This document shows positions 22,713 to 30,965 of a stretch of DNA of 55,807 nucleotides, one piece after another. Position 1 is the stretch's first letter. Each line of letters begins with the position of its first letter. The stretch lies in the IMG/VR virus record IMGVR_UViG_3300008012_000033, positions 1 through 55,807 of that record, one strand, 5' to 3'. The notes beneath the pieces were generated by a model. The model was not told where the DNA came from. It searched no databases and saw only the letters and a list, made by a program, of their open reading frames with translations. The translations under genes and the position numbers were made by a program. Source of the DNA: a virus.

Positions 22713-23133
22713 TCTCTTCCTCGCCCTCTAGCTTACGGTAGAAGCGTTGGACCATGAGTCGGGCCTTCTGCGAAAGGGCATAGCGGTTTTTGTATGTCGT
22801 CCTCTCGTGCATCTGCGCTTCGTGGAAGTGCATCTCTGAGATCTTACTCTTATCGAACACCTTGGTGATCCACCCTTTCTTTTGCAGCGGGTACAGCACG
22901 GAGTTGGCGAACTTGGCTTTGTGGTGATACAGAGCTTCGGCGATGTGATCTATGGTGAAGAACTCGTAGTCGTACATGAACAGCAAGACGTTGATCTGAT
23001 TCATAGTTAGACCTGCCCTCTCATTGACGTCACGCACAGCGTGCTTGTAATACTTGAGGTAGTTCTTGTTGACGTACCTGTCGTTGAGGTAAGAAAACTC
23101 TCTGTTTTTTCGTCCCTTATGGTGTCTGGCCAT
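22699..23133 (-). CDS. MarR-like winged-helix regulator (144 residues)
   Basis: I start at MARHHKGRKNREFSYLNDRY (ATG 23133); a longer frame would run over the divergent promoter and gene. GLTMNQINVLLFMYDYEFFTIDHIAEALYHHKAKFANSVLYPLQKKGWI reads as a MarR-type winged helix: helix, turn, recognition helix, then wing. Its ATG is only 6 bases from the -7 box of the divergent structural operon, so it could bind there and control both. It is leftward inside the late block. Regulator function is inferred. Confidence 0.7.
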   Translation of the reverse strand: MARHHKGRKNREFSYLNDRYVNKNYLKYYKHAVRDVNERAGLTMNQINVLLFMYDYEFFTIDHIAEALYHHKAKFANSVLYPLQKKGWITKVFDKSKISEMHFHEAQMHERTTYKNRYALSQKARLMVQRFYRKLEGEEEIIFS

Positions 23134-23138
23134 TATAT

Positions 23139-23146
23139 TATATTTG
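23139..23146 (+). promoter_or_regulatory. Late promoter -7 box TATATTTG
   Basis: The exact box lies 18 bases before the ATG at 23165 and within 6 bases of the divergent regulator start. The -33 region is T-rich but has no TTG. Confidence 0.62.
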
Positions 23147-23164
23147 TGATGTAAAATTAGTGAC

Positions 23165-24037
23165 ATGGGAACACTCTCAGGAAGTACAATCAAGAACACG
23201 TATCAGGGCCTTTTGAAGACTTCAGACTCAGCAGCTCTGAGCGCCAGTCTCAAGGTCATCGAAGACGGACTGGGTAACGACTCAGCCCTGTCGCTGTCTA
23301 CCGCTGCCGTCAAGGTCGAGAGCCTTCAGATCAACACACCTGTATTTTCTGGTTCCAGCGATGTCCTTGTGTGGGACAGCACAGCCAAGAGCGTAGGTTT
23401 CAGAACACTCCCCGCCTTTGATGCCGTTACCGCTACAGTGACGGGCACCAGCAACCCCGTACTTACCGTCGCCGATACTGCTGGGTCGAGCTCTACTGTG
23501 ACCTTCAACAGCGGAACCAACATCCAGGTCAGCAACAGCAGCGGCACCATCACCTTTGACAACAGCACGCAGACGGTCAACAACATCACCACTGGTGTGA
23601 CGCTTACGGCTGCTGACTCTGGCAAGACACACTTCATTGACGCCAACACCCTTTCGGGCGGAACTATCGTTCTGCCTACAGCGGCAGCGGGCTTGCACTT
23701 CAAGTTTGTGATCGTTGACGCCAGCTCTACAGCTTTCAAGATCGCTACCAATAACGCTGCTGGCAGCGGCACGGTACAGAGGTTCATTGGTAAGGTGGTG
23801 GTCAACTCCACCACCGACGACCAGGTGGCTGTACAGAAGGTCATCAATACAGGCAACACGTTTGACAACGACACCTTGAGCATCGATGGCGATGCCGCCA
23901 CCTCTGGTGGCAACGAGGGTGACGTCATCCACTTGCACTGCGCCACCATTTCTGCCGTCGCCACATGGGTGGTTGACGCAAGACTTACAACTACAAATGC
24001 AAACCCATCCAGCATCGCTGTGATTGGGGCCTCCTAA
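23165..24037 (+). CDS. Virion structural/fibre-like protein (290 residues)
   Basis: MGTLSGSTIKNTYQGLLKTSDSAAL opens a Thr/Ser/Val-rich protein with fibre-like beta repeats and an ITTGVTLTAADSGKTHFID block typical of phage tail or head fibres. The end is a compact strand-rich domain. It is probably an accessory fibre. Its stop overlaps the next ATG as TAATG. Confidence 0.7.
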   Translation: MGTLSGSTIKNTYQGLLKTSDSAALSASLKVIEDGLGNDSALSLSTAAVKVESLQINTPVFSGSSDVLVWDSTAKSVGFRTLPAFDAVTATVTGTSNPVLTVADTAGSSSTVTFNSGTNIQVSNSSGTITFDNSTQTVNNITTGVTLTAADSGKTHFIDANTLSGGTIVLPTAAAGLHFKFVIVDASSTAFKIATNNAAGSGTVQRFIGKVVVNSTTDDQVAVQKVINTGNTFDNDTLSIDGDAATSGGNEGDVIHLHCATISAVATWVVDARLTTTNANPSSIAVIGAS

Positions 24038-24315
24038 TGGACCCGAATGACGAAAGAGTAAAGTATGTAAACCGCTTGATAAGTGAATTGCATGGCGCTA
24101 TCAAGGACGAGTTCCTACCTAGTGATTTCGCTTTCGTCTTTTGTTTTGTGATTGAGCGTGAAGACATGATCGTAGATGAAGAAGTCACGGCTGGATACTC
24201 GTGGTCTGTCAGAAGCGATGATGCATTTCAGGAATTAGTTAGTATACTTGACAGCGCATATCAAGCCAGCCGTAAAGACAAGGGCGACTGGTTGGATGAT
24301 ATATGCCTAAATTAA
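24037..24315 (+). CDS. Small unknown protein (92 residues)
   Basis: MDPNDERVKYVNRLISELHG starts a helix, followed by strands FVFCFVIEREDMIV and a C-terminal acidic end. No family was recognised. The next gene starts 13 bases before its stop. Confidence 0.6.
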   Translation: MDPNDERVKYVNRLISELHGAIKDEFLPSDFAFVFCFVIEREDMIVDEEVTAGYSWSVRSDDAFQELVSILDSAYQASRKDKGDWLDDICLN

Positions 24316-24557
24316 ATCAAGTGGCCAACATCATTAGAAAGATCGTCGTGGGGCCGAACCCTAAAGACGCTATGGCATACTTCATTGGTATGCGTGCAGG
24401 TGATTCACGGATCAGCATGATCGTAGAAGACGAGAGGTCTATGTACAAGTACAACGTGCGTAGATACGAGGTGTATGTAGAGGATGAGGATTCTACCATG
24501 CTTTGGAAGACGATAGAGAATCAGCCTGTCCTTATAGAATACGATTGCAAATTTTAA
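24303..24557 (+). CDS. Small unknown protein (84 residues)
   Basis: MPKLNQVANIIRKIVVGPNP leads into strands (SRISMIVEDER, YEVYVEDED). It looks like a compact alpha/beta protein. A TATACTTG 53 bases upstream lies inside the previous gene and is weak as a promoter. Function is unknown. Confidence 0.6.
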   Translation: MPKLNQVANIIRKIVVGPNPKDAMAYFIGMRAGDSRISMIVEDERSMYKYNVRRYEVYVEDEDSTMLWKTIENQPVLIEYDCKF

Positions 24558-24561
24558 TTTT

Positions 24562-25167
24562 ATGAAAGCCTTACATCACTTCATCGTAAGAGTACCTAAA
24601 ACATTTGAAGACACCATCGATGTCGGTGGCAAGGAGTTGTACTTAGACTCCAAGTGGAACGAGTTTGAAAACAGGATTGCTTACGGAGAGATCGTCTCTG
24701 TGCCTTTGAGGTACGACGGCGATGCCAAGAAGGGAGACACTTTGATCTTCCATCATCACGTCACAACAAACAGCGCCCTTAAAATCTCAGACGACCTGGG
24801 AGACAATTTGTACATGTGTATGTACAATGCAGAGCACGGTCAGCTCAGTCAAGCCATTGCGTATCGAAGCAAGGAGACAGAGGATCTGCACATGCTTGCG
24901 GACTGGCTGTTTGTTTTGCCTGTAGATCAGAAAAAAGAGGAGGAAAAGACTGAGGGAGGGATCATCATTCCCGACCTCAACCCTGAGGTCAGAGACATCG
25001 CCGAGGTATACACCCCACACCCAGAACTTGAGGAGCAAGATGTAAATCCTGGTGACATAGTAGGATTTGAGAAGAGTGCTGACTACAAGATTAAGTTAGA
25101 CAATGACGACATTGTCTATCGTATGCGTGTACAAGACATCAGCTATGTCGAAGTTCACAACGATTGA
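24562..25167 (+). CDS. Tandem GroES-like co-chaperonin
   Basis: This is a 201-residue protein with two GroES-type halves. The second (from about residue 112) is clear. LADWLFVLPVDQ is followed by the mobile loop EEKTEGGIIIP, whose GGIII takes the place of GroES GGIVL that binds GroEL. Then come NPGDIVGFEKSADYKIKLDN and the closing strand VQDISYVEV. The first half (residues 4-85) has the same order: HHFIVRVPK, a longer loop, IAYGEIVSVPLRYDGDAKKGDTLIFHHH and NLYMC. GroES is about 97 residues, so 201 fits a duplication. It should cap the host GroEL to fold a phage protein such as the capsid. No phage GroEL is present. Confidence 0.78.
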   Translation: MKALHHFIVRVPKTFEDTIDVGGKELYLDSKWNEFENRIAYGEIVSVPLRYDGDAKKGDTLIFHHHVTTNSALKISDDLGDNLYMCMYNAEHGQLSQAIAYRSKETEDLHMLADWLFVLPVDQKKEEEKTEGGIIIPDLNPEVRDIAEVYTPHPELEEQDVNPGDIVGFEKSADYKIKLDNDDIVYRMRVQDISYVEVHND

Positions 25168-25429
25168 AGCTGCCAAGCGATTGATGAAGTCTATGGAAAC
25201 GGCAATCAACAACATGATTGATGAAATCAAAAAGCCCGTAGATCCAGACATTAACGGTAGTGCAAGGAAGGCTGAGCTGCAATCGATCAAGCAGACAGCT
25301 ACGGACTGCAAAGAGCTTCTGGTAGAGCGCCAGCGGCTTGAACAAATGATCAAAGACCTTACGAACAATGGATCAATCGCAGAAGACAAAGACTACTCAG
25401 GAGGTTTCGCTGAGCGATACTCTAAGTGA
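25145..25429 (+). CDS. Small helical protein (94 residues)
   Basis: I start at MSKFTTIEAAKRLMKSMETA (ATG 25145), 23 bases inside the end of the co-chaperonin gene. It is almost all helical and charged, with a coiled-coil stretch VERQRLEQMIKDL. Function is unknown; its position before the packaging genes could suit a small terminase-associated protein, but no such motif is seen. Confidence 0.6.
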   Translation: MSKFTTIEAAKRLMKSMETAINNMIDEIKKPVDPDINGSARKAELQSIKQTATDCKELLVERQRLEQMIKDLTNNGSIAEDKDYSGGFAERYSK

Positions 25430-25511
25430 TTGGAAGGAGATAGTCTGGCAGAGAAATAAAGTAGACTTCAATTTTTGGGAGGAGTCTTGGAATCTCGATT
25501 CAGGGGACTGA
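25368..25511 (+). CDS. 47-residue protein coupled to the HNH gene
   Basis: The frame MDQSQKTKTTQEVSLSDTLS then DWKEIVWQRNKVDFNFWEES runs to a TGA whose last base is the first base of the HNH ATG (TGATG). It overlaps the preceding gene by 62 bases in another frame and covers what would otherwise be a gap. It is rich in Trp and acidic residues. Function is unknown. Confidence 0.55.
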   Translation: MDQSQKTKTTQEVSLSDTLSDWKEIVWQRNKVDFNFWEESWNLDSGD

Positions 25512-25912
25512 TGCCTTTCAAGGATCCTGAAAAGAGAAAAGAATATCAAAGAGAATATCATAGAAGGTACTATCAAGAGCATAGTGCCAAATACAAGGAC
25601 AAGGCTAAGAAGTGGAACAAGTCACAAAGGCGATGGGCAAGAGATTACGTGCAAAGGGTCAAGAGCCTGCACAAGTGCATCGACTGTGGCGAATCAAATC
25701 CACTGGTACTAGATTTTGATCATGTAAAAGACAAGTCACACAACATCTCTGATATGGTTAATGGTTCGTATTCCATAGCCTCAATCAAAAAGGAGATGAG
25801 AAAATGTGAGATACGTTGCTCCAACTGTCACAGAATCAAGACTGTAGAAAGACGAAACAAAAAATTAAATGAAGAATCTAAGCGTCAAAGTAGAGAAGAA
25901 GCGCATTCGTAG
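25511..25912 (+). CDS. HNH endonuclease
   Basis: The 133-residue protein starts at MPFKDPEKRKEYQREYHRRYY (ATG 25511). A basic helix comes first, then CIDCGESNPLVLDFDHVKDKSHNIS, with the zinc pair CxxC and the catalytic DH, and finally KCEIRCSNCHRIKT with the second CxxC followed by His. This is a complete HNH/zinc-finger nuclease. It lies two genes before the large terminase, where HNH proteins often assist DNA cleavage at packaging. A homing nuclease is the alternative. Confidence 0.85.
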   Translation: MPFKDPEKRKEYQREYHRRYYQEHSAKYKDKAKKWNKSQRRWARDYVQRVKSLHKCIDCGESNPLVLDFDHVKDKSHNISDMVNGSYSIASIKKEMRKCEIRCSNCHRIKTVERRNKKLNEESKRQSREEAHS

Positions 25913-25997
25913 AAAGGGTGTGCATTCTAAGAACAACAACTCTAAGAACAAGGAATCCAAAAACTACGTGAAGGCTTATGCTGGTCAAGGTCGATAA
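25869..25997 (+). CDS. 42-residue basic peptide before terminase
   Basis: MKNLSVKVEKKRIRRKGVHS continues with KNNNSKNKESKNYVKAYAGQGR. The RRKGVHSK...SKNYxKAYxGQG pattern looks like that of tiny basic proteins placed just before terminase in phages of Bacteroidetes. It overlaps the HNH gene by 44 bases and the terminase by 20. It may bind DNA or the terminase. Function is unknown. Confidence 0.65.
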   Translation: MKNLSVKVEKKRIRRKGVHSKNNNSKNKESKNYVKAYAGQGR

Positions 25998-28116
25998 GTA
26001 TGATGAGCAGGCTGTCAGCATTTGTCCCAACGGCACACAGGGTGAAGTTGTTGAACTCGGTGGGCTGGTCATTGTACTTCCCGCTGTCCCGCCCCAAGAG
26101 GAGGTTGAAGGATATGGACGTCCAAACGACATGCAGTTGTGGCAGAGGCGGGCTATGCCAGAAGAGCTGTCTAGGATTCGTTCTATGGATGAGTGGGGGG
26201 AGATGCCGAGGGAGTTTAGAGAAAAGTTTCGTCCGTATATCGAAGAGGAGTTTCGGCGTCGGCGTGAGGGCTTTTGGTTTTTCAACGATGGTGTCCCTAC
26301 ATATATTACGGGTCGGCACTACATGATGCTGCAATGGACGAAGATGGACATAGGCTATCCTTCGTACCTTTCTTTCCAGCGTGAAATCTTTCTCCACATG
26401 GCTGCGTGCGAAGTGGACCCACGTTGCATGGGTCAGCTCTACACTAAGTGTCGCCGTTCTGGATATACTAATATCTGCTCTTCAGTCCTGGTCGATGAGG
26501 CTACGCAGATTAAGGATAAGCTTCTCGGCATCCAGTCGAAAACAGGTAAAGACGCCCAAGAAAACATCTTCATGAAAAAGGTGGTGCAGATGTTTCGGCA
26601 CTACCCTTTCTTTTTCAAGCCTATCCAAGACGGTACGACCAACCCTCGTGTGGAGCTGGCCTTTCGTGAGCCCTCTAAGAGGATCACCAAAAACAACAAG
26701 ACGTCGTTCAAGGGCGATGCCTTGAACACGGTGATCAACTGGAAGAACACCACGAACAACGCTTACGACGGCGAGAAGCTCCATATGCTGTATCTCGACG
26801 AGGCGGGCAAGTGGGAGAAGCCCACAGACATCAGGGAGGCATGGCGCATCCAAAGGACGTGCCTTATTGTGGGTAGAAAAATTATTGGCACCGCCCTGGT
26901 GGGATCTACCGTCAACCCTTTGGACAAGGGTGGCAATCAATACAAGAAGCTGTGGGAAGACAGCGACCCCCAGTCCCGCAATGCGAATGGCAGGACGGTA
27001 AGTGGTTTGTATCGCATCTTCGTTTCTGCCGAAGAAGCCCTAGAGGGTTTTTTCGACAAGTACGGAAACGCTGTCAAAGAAGACCCTGCTGCTCCTATGG
27101 ATGGATTGGACGGTGAGTCCATCGCTTTTGGTTCAAGGACGTTTTTGAAAAACGAGAGGTCGGCTATGAAGTCGGATACCAGAGAGCTCAACGAGTTTAT
27201 CAGGCAGTTCCCATTTTCTCCTGAAGAGGCTTTCCGTGATTCTATTGAAGGCAGCCTCTTCGACATCTCAAAGATCTACGATCAGATAGAGCACAACGAC
27301 ATGCTGTATCCCAACCCTGTCGTTGAGGGCAACTTCGTCTGGAAAGATGGGAGGCGTGATACAGAGGTTGTGTTCCGCCCTATGAAGAACGGACGGTGGC
27401 GGGTGGCGTGGATGCCTCCACCAGCTTTGAGAAATAAGAGGGAGGAGCACAGGGGTAAGATGATAGCCCCCAACAGCTCTCTAGGCTGTGGGGGCGTAGA
27501 CAGCTACGACCTCGATGCCACCGTCGATGGTAGGGGGTCGAAGGGTGCGTGCCACCTGTACAACAAGTTCAGCATGCAGCATCCCTCGAACATCTTTGTG
27601 GCTGAGTATATCAGCAGGCCACCGATGGCCAAGATCTTCTATGAGGATATTTTGATGGCTTCGTTTTTCTATGGGTACCCGCTGTTGATTGAGAACAACA
27701 AGTATGGGATTGTCAGGTATTTTGAGGAGCGTGGATACGATGGCTATGTCTTGGATAGACCCGACCACCTGAAGTCCACCTCGAGCTCGGTGAATGTCAA
27801 GACGAAGGGCATCCCGTCCAACTCCCAGGATGTCTTGCAGGCTCACGCCCAAGCTATCGAAGATTACATCCATCAGCATGTAGGATACAATGAGGAAGGT
27901 GAGATGGGAAAGATGTATCTTAACAGGACACTTGAGGATTGGATACAGTTTAAGATTACGAATCGAACCAAGTATGACTTGTCGATCAGTTCGGGTCTTG
28001 CTTTGCTGGCGGCTCAGAAAGAAAAGCCAAAGGCTAAGAGGGCAGACTTCAGCGAAAAAACTTTCTTCCGCCGATACAAGTACAACGCTGGCGGCCCCTC
28101 TACTCTTCGCAAGTGA
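25978..28116 (+). CDS. terL: Large terminase subunit
   Basis: This 712-residue packaging motor has an ATPase part with a deviant Walker A (KCRRSGYT, about residues 158-164) and a Walker B MLYLDEAG (about 270-277), followed by a GSTVNP coupling motif. The C-terminal RNase H-type nuclease has GGVDSYDLDAT (about 504-514) as its first acidic motif and the IENNKYG helix later. No small terminase was recognised; the small genes upstream are candidates. It should cut concatemers and pump DNA through the portal encoded next. Confidence 0.92.
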   Translation: MLVKVDKYDEQAVSICPNGTQGEVVELGGLVIVLPAVPPQEEVEGYGRPNDMQLWQRRAMPEELSRIRSMDEWGEMPREFREKFRPYIEEEFRRRREGFWFFNDGVPTYITGRHYMMLQWTKMDIGYPSYLSFQREIFLHMAACEVDPRCMGQLYTKCRRSGYTNICSSVLVDEATQIKDKLLGIQSKTGKDAQENIFMKKVVQMFRHYPFFFKPIQDGTTNPRVELAFREPSKRITKNNKTSFKGDALNTVINWKNTTNNAYDGEKLHMLYLDEAGKWEKPTDIREAWRIQRTCLIVGRKIIGTALVGSTVNPLDKGGNQYKKLWEDSDPQSRNANGRTVSGLYRIFVSAEEALEGFFDKYGNAVKEDPAAPMDGLDGESIAFGSRTFLKNERSAMKSDTRELNEFIRQFPFSPEEAFRDSIEGSLFDISKIYDQIEHNDMLYPNPVVEGNFVWKDGRRDTEVVFRPMKNGRWRVAWMPPPALRNKREEHRGKMIAPNSSLGCGGVDSYDLDATVDGRGSKGACHLYNKFSMQHPSNIFVAEYISRPPMAKIFYEDILMASFFYGYPLLIENNKYGIVRYFEERGYDGYVLDRPDHLKSTSSSVNVKTKGIPSNSQDVLQAHAQAIEDYIHQHVGYNEEGEMGKMYLNRTLEDWIQFKITNRTKYDLSISSGLALLAAQKEKPKAKRADFSEKTFFRRYKYNAGGPSTLRK

Positions 28117-28123
28117 AAATTGT

Positions 28124-28131
28124 TATATTTG
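28124..28131 (+). promoter_or_regulatory. Late promoter -7 box TATATTTG
   Basis: The exact box lies 22 bases before the portal ATG, in the 37-base gap after terminase. No TTG is seen at -33. Confidence 0.62.
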
Positions 28132-28153
28132 CAAATAGCACAATAATGTTGTA

Positions 28154-30607
28154 ATGAACTATAGCGACAACAAAGGCGTATACGGCAACTTCCCAGATCC
28201 ATTTGCGGAGCCAAAAGTCAAGGAAAGTAAGTCGTATGGGCAAGCCTTTGCAAACGCTATCATGGGGCAGTGGGGTAGCTACCAGGATTCGTCCTCTCTT
28301 TTGAACAGACGTTTCTACGAGTTTGAAAAGAATCGGGACTACGCCAACGGCACGCAGGATACTTCTATCTACAAGCAGATCCTCAATAGCCTCGACCCCA
28401 ACAACGGTGACGGCACGCTGCTCAATATCGATTGGGCTCCTGTACCTATCATCCCGAAGTTCGTTAAGGTTGTCGTCAACAGGATTCTTTCTCGCAAGCC
28501 CTACCCTTCTGTAGAAGCCATCGACCCTGTGTCTCGACAGGATAAGGAAACCAAGAGGCAGGAGATCGAGATTACGATTGAGAACAAGCAAGCCTTCCAG
28601 GAGGCCAAGGCTTTGGGTCTAAGCACGAAGGTCGATCCCGACTCGGTTCCCGATACGACAGAGGAGGCCGAGATCTTTTTGGATCAGAACATCAAGACCA
28701 ACGCAGAGATAGCTGCGCAGATGGCTACGTCCCTGACGCTGGACTGGAACAGCTTCGACCAAAACACATACCGCCGCTGCGTGCAGGATTTGGTGGAGGT
28801 AGGCATGGGTGTCACCAAAAGAAAGAACGACCCCAACTACGGCATTACGACGGAGTATGTAGACCCCTCTATGTTCTTGCATAGCTACACCGAAGACCCC
28901 CACATGAATGACATCGTGTATGCGGGTCACATCAAGCGCATGTCCATCATGGACTTGAAGCGCATGGCGGGTGACGAGTTTACCGAGAAGGAATACGAGG
29001 AGCTGGCCAGGAAGGTCATGCACAAGAGCTACAACGACAAGGGGAAGTTTATGACTAGCGGTGGCTACGACCGTGCGGGACGCAAGCAGACCTATGGATA
29101 TGACGACTACTTGATCGAGGTCTTGGACTTCGAGTTCAAGAGCGTCGATACGGTGTACTACGAAAGCAAGGAGTCACGCTTTGGCAATGTAGGGTTCTAC
29201 TACAAGGGCATGGCCTTCAAGCCTGCGTCTGAATCGGTGTACGACCGCAAGCCATACAAGATGGACGTGGAGACCTTGTACGGAGGATGCTACATCGTTG
29301 ACAGCAAAAAGATCTTCAACTACGGACGGATGAAGAACATTCCCAAGAATGTTCACGACATCTCCCGTGCCGAGCTTTCGTACAGCATCGCCTGCACAAA
29401 CATCCGCCGTATGATTCCCAAGTCATTGGTGGGAGGCATCACGGGCTTCGCCGATCAGTTGCAGCTTACACACTGTAAGATCCAGCAGGCCGTAGCCAAG
29501 GCCAAGCCTGACGGATTGATCATCGACATTGAAGGACTGGAGAATGTACAGCTTGGTCGTGGCGGTGACCTGAGCCCTCTGGAGTTGCAAGACATCTACG
29601 AGCAGACGGGTATCATGTACTACCGTTCGAAGAATCCTGAGGGAGGCTTCCAGAACCCACCGATCCGATCTATCGAAAACCAGATCAGAAACATCAACTC
29701 CTTTATCACGCTGTACAATCATTACTTGAGAATGATTCGTGATGCTACGGGTGTCAACGAGGTCATGGATGCATCGACCCCCAAGGGCGATGCTTTGGTG
29801 GGCGTGCAACAACAAGCTTTGGCTGCGGGCAACAACGCCTTGTACGACATTACGAATGCGTCGCTTGTTTTGTACAGGCGTGTTTGTCAGGATATTGTCA
29901 GGTGCTTGCAGATCATCCCAGAGAAGTCAGTGCTGTATCGCACCTACGAGAAAGCCATCGGCAAGTACAACATGGAGGTGTTGAGTTCTTTCAAGGACTT
30001 ACCTATGTACAACTTTGGCATCCAGGTCATCAAGTCTATGTCTGACGAGGACCGCATCTTCTTGGAGCAGAATATCCAGGCTTCCTTGGCTCAGAAAGAA
30101 ATCGACTTGGAGGACGCTATGGCGGTGAGGCAGCTCAAGGACATCGATCAAGCAGAGAGGCTTCTGGTGGTGCGCCGTAAGCGCCGCATGGCTCAGCAGC
30201 AGCAGCTTGCTCAGCAAAACATGCAAGCTCAGGCTCAAGCCAACGCACAGGCTTCGCAGGCGGCCTCACAGTCCAAGATGCAGGAGATGCAGATGGAGGC
30301 TCAGATCGATGCGCAGAAGATGCAGCTCAAAGCTCAGGTCGATGTGCAGGTGGCTTCGGCCATGCATCAGATGAGGAAAGAGATTGAGCAGATCAAAGCT
30401 CAAGCTGTCCTCGGTGCCCGTGCCAGCGACCAGGAGTTCAGAGAAAAGATTGAGACGATGAAGGAGTCAGGCAAGGACGAGAGGATAGCACGGACGGCAT
30501 CAGAGCAGTCTAAGCTTATCTCTCAGAGAAAAGGTGAGATCCCTCGCTTACCAGAAGTCGAAGAAAAGGACGAGGGCTTGGAGAAATTTTTAGAAGACCT
30601 GATTTGA
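28154..30607 (+). CDS. Portal protein
   Basis: The 817-residue protein follows terminase directly. It has portal features: WAPVPIIPKFVKVVVNRILSR near residues 95-115, an ATSLTLDWNSFDQNTYRR helix with VEVGMGVTKRKN, a long central stem, and RDATGVNEVMDAS near residue 530. A C-terminal helical stretch of 150 residues is rich in Gln, Ala and Met, probably the barrel or a coiled coil. It should form the dodecameric channel at one capsid vertex. No head protease fusion is seen. Confidence 0.87.
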   Translation: MNYSDNKGVYGNFPDPFAEPKVKESKSYGQAFANAIMGQWGSYQDSSSLLNRRFYEFEKNRDYANGTQDTSIYKQILNSLDPNNGDGTLLNIDWAPVPIIPKFVKVVVNRILSRKPYPSVEAIDPVSRQDKETKRQEIEITIENKQAFQEAKALGLSTKVDPDSVPDTTEEAEIFLDQNIKTNAEIAAQMATSLTLDWNSFDQNTYRRCVQDLVEVGMGVTKRKNDPNYGITTEYVDPSMFLHSYTEDPHMNDIVYAGHIKRMSIMDLKRMAGDEFTEKEYEELARKVMHKSYNDKGKFMTSGGYDRAGRKQTYGYDDYLIEVLDFEFKSVDTVYYESKESRFGNVGFYYKGMAFKPASESVYDRKPYKMDVETLYGGCYIVDSKKIFNYGRMKNIPKNVHDISRAELSYSIACTNIRRMIPKSLVGGITGFADQLQLTHCKIQQAVAKAKPDGLIIDIEGLENVQLGRGGDLSPLELQDIYEQTGIMYYRSKNPEGGFQNPPIRSIENQIRNINSFITLYNHYLRMIRDATGVNEVMDASTPKGDALVGVQQQALAAGNNALYDITNASLVLYRRVCQDIVRCLQIIPEKSVLYRTYEKAIGKYNMEVLSSFKDLPMYNFGIQVIKSMSDEDRIFLEQNIQASLAQKEIDLEDAMAVRQLKDIDQAERLLVVRRKRRMAQQQQLAQQNMQAQAQANAQASQAASQSKMQEMQMEAQIDAQKMQLKAQVDVQVASAMHQMRKEIEQIKAQAVLGARASDQEFREKIETMKESGKDERIARTASEQSKLISQRKGEIPRLPEVEEKDEGLEKFLEDLI

Positions 30608-30608
30608 T

Positions 30609-30965
30609 ATGAGTAAGGTAAGCCTCGATGTAGCTCAACGGTTGGACATCACCTGTCGTAAGGGTGATACATTCAACTTAGTAGTCAATGTAACAAATTC
30701 GAGTGGTGTCACTGAAAACCTGACTTCATACTCTTTTAAGATGCAGTTAAGGGAGACTGATGTCAGCACCTTGCCCACCATTGACGACAGTCAAATGACT
30801 ATAACGGGCTCATCAGGAGGGGTGCTCACGGTGACCATTCCATCCAGCGTGATGGCAAACATCAGCAGCGGTTTGTATGTCTACGATCTTCAAACGATCA
30901 AGGGCGGTATTACCCAGACATGGCTTACGGGTGTCATCACAGTCAATGAGGATGTTACGGTATGA
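30609..30965 (+). CDS. Small tail/baseplate Ig-like protein (118 residues)
   Basis: MSKVSLDVAQRLDITCRKGDTFNL then YSFKMQLRETD and LYVYDLQTIKGGITQTWLTGVITV resemble the N-terminal domain of BppU-type baseplate proteins, which join fibres to the tail. The ATGA overlap with the fibre gene fits an adaptor for that fibre. Confidence 0.65.
   Translation: MSKVSLDVAQRLDITCRKGDTFNLVVNVTNSSGVTENLTSYSFKMQLRETDVSTLPTIDDSQMTITGSSGGVLTVTIPSSVMANISSGLYVYDLQTIKGGITQTWLTGVITVNEDVTV

Noticed and set aside
24243-24250. TATACTTG as a promoter for the gene at 24303
   Set aside because: It lies in coding sequence with one mismatch; the resemblance of TAGTTAGTATA to the 20369 site is noted but may be chance.
25511-25912. 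HNH gene as evidence for an intron or homing element
   Set aside because: No interrupted host gene or intron-like flank is seen, and HNH proteins near terminase commonly serve packaging.
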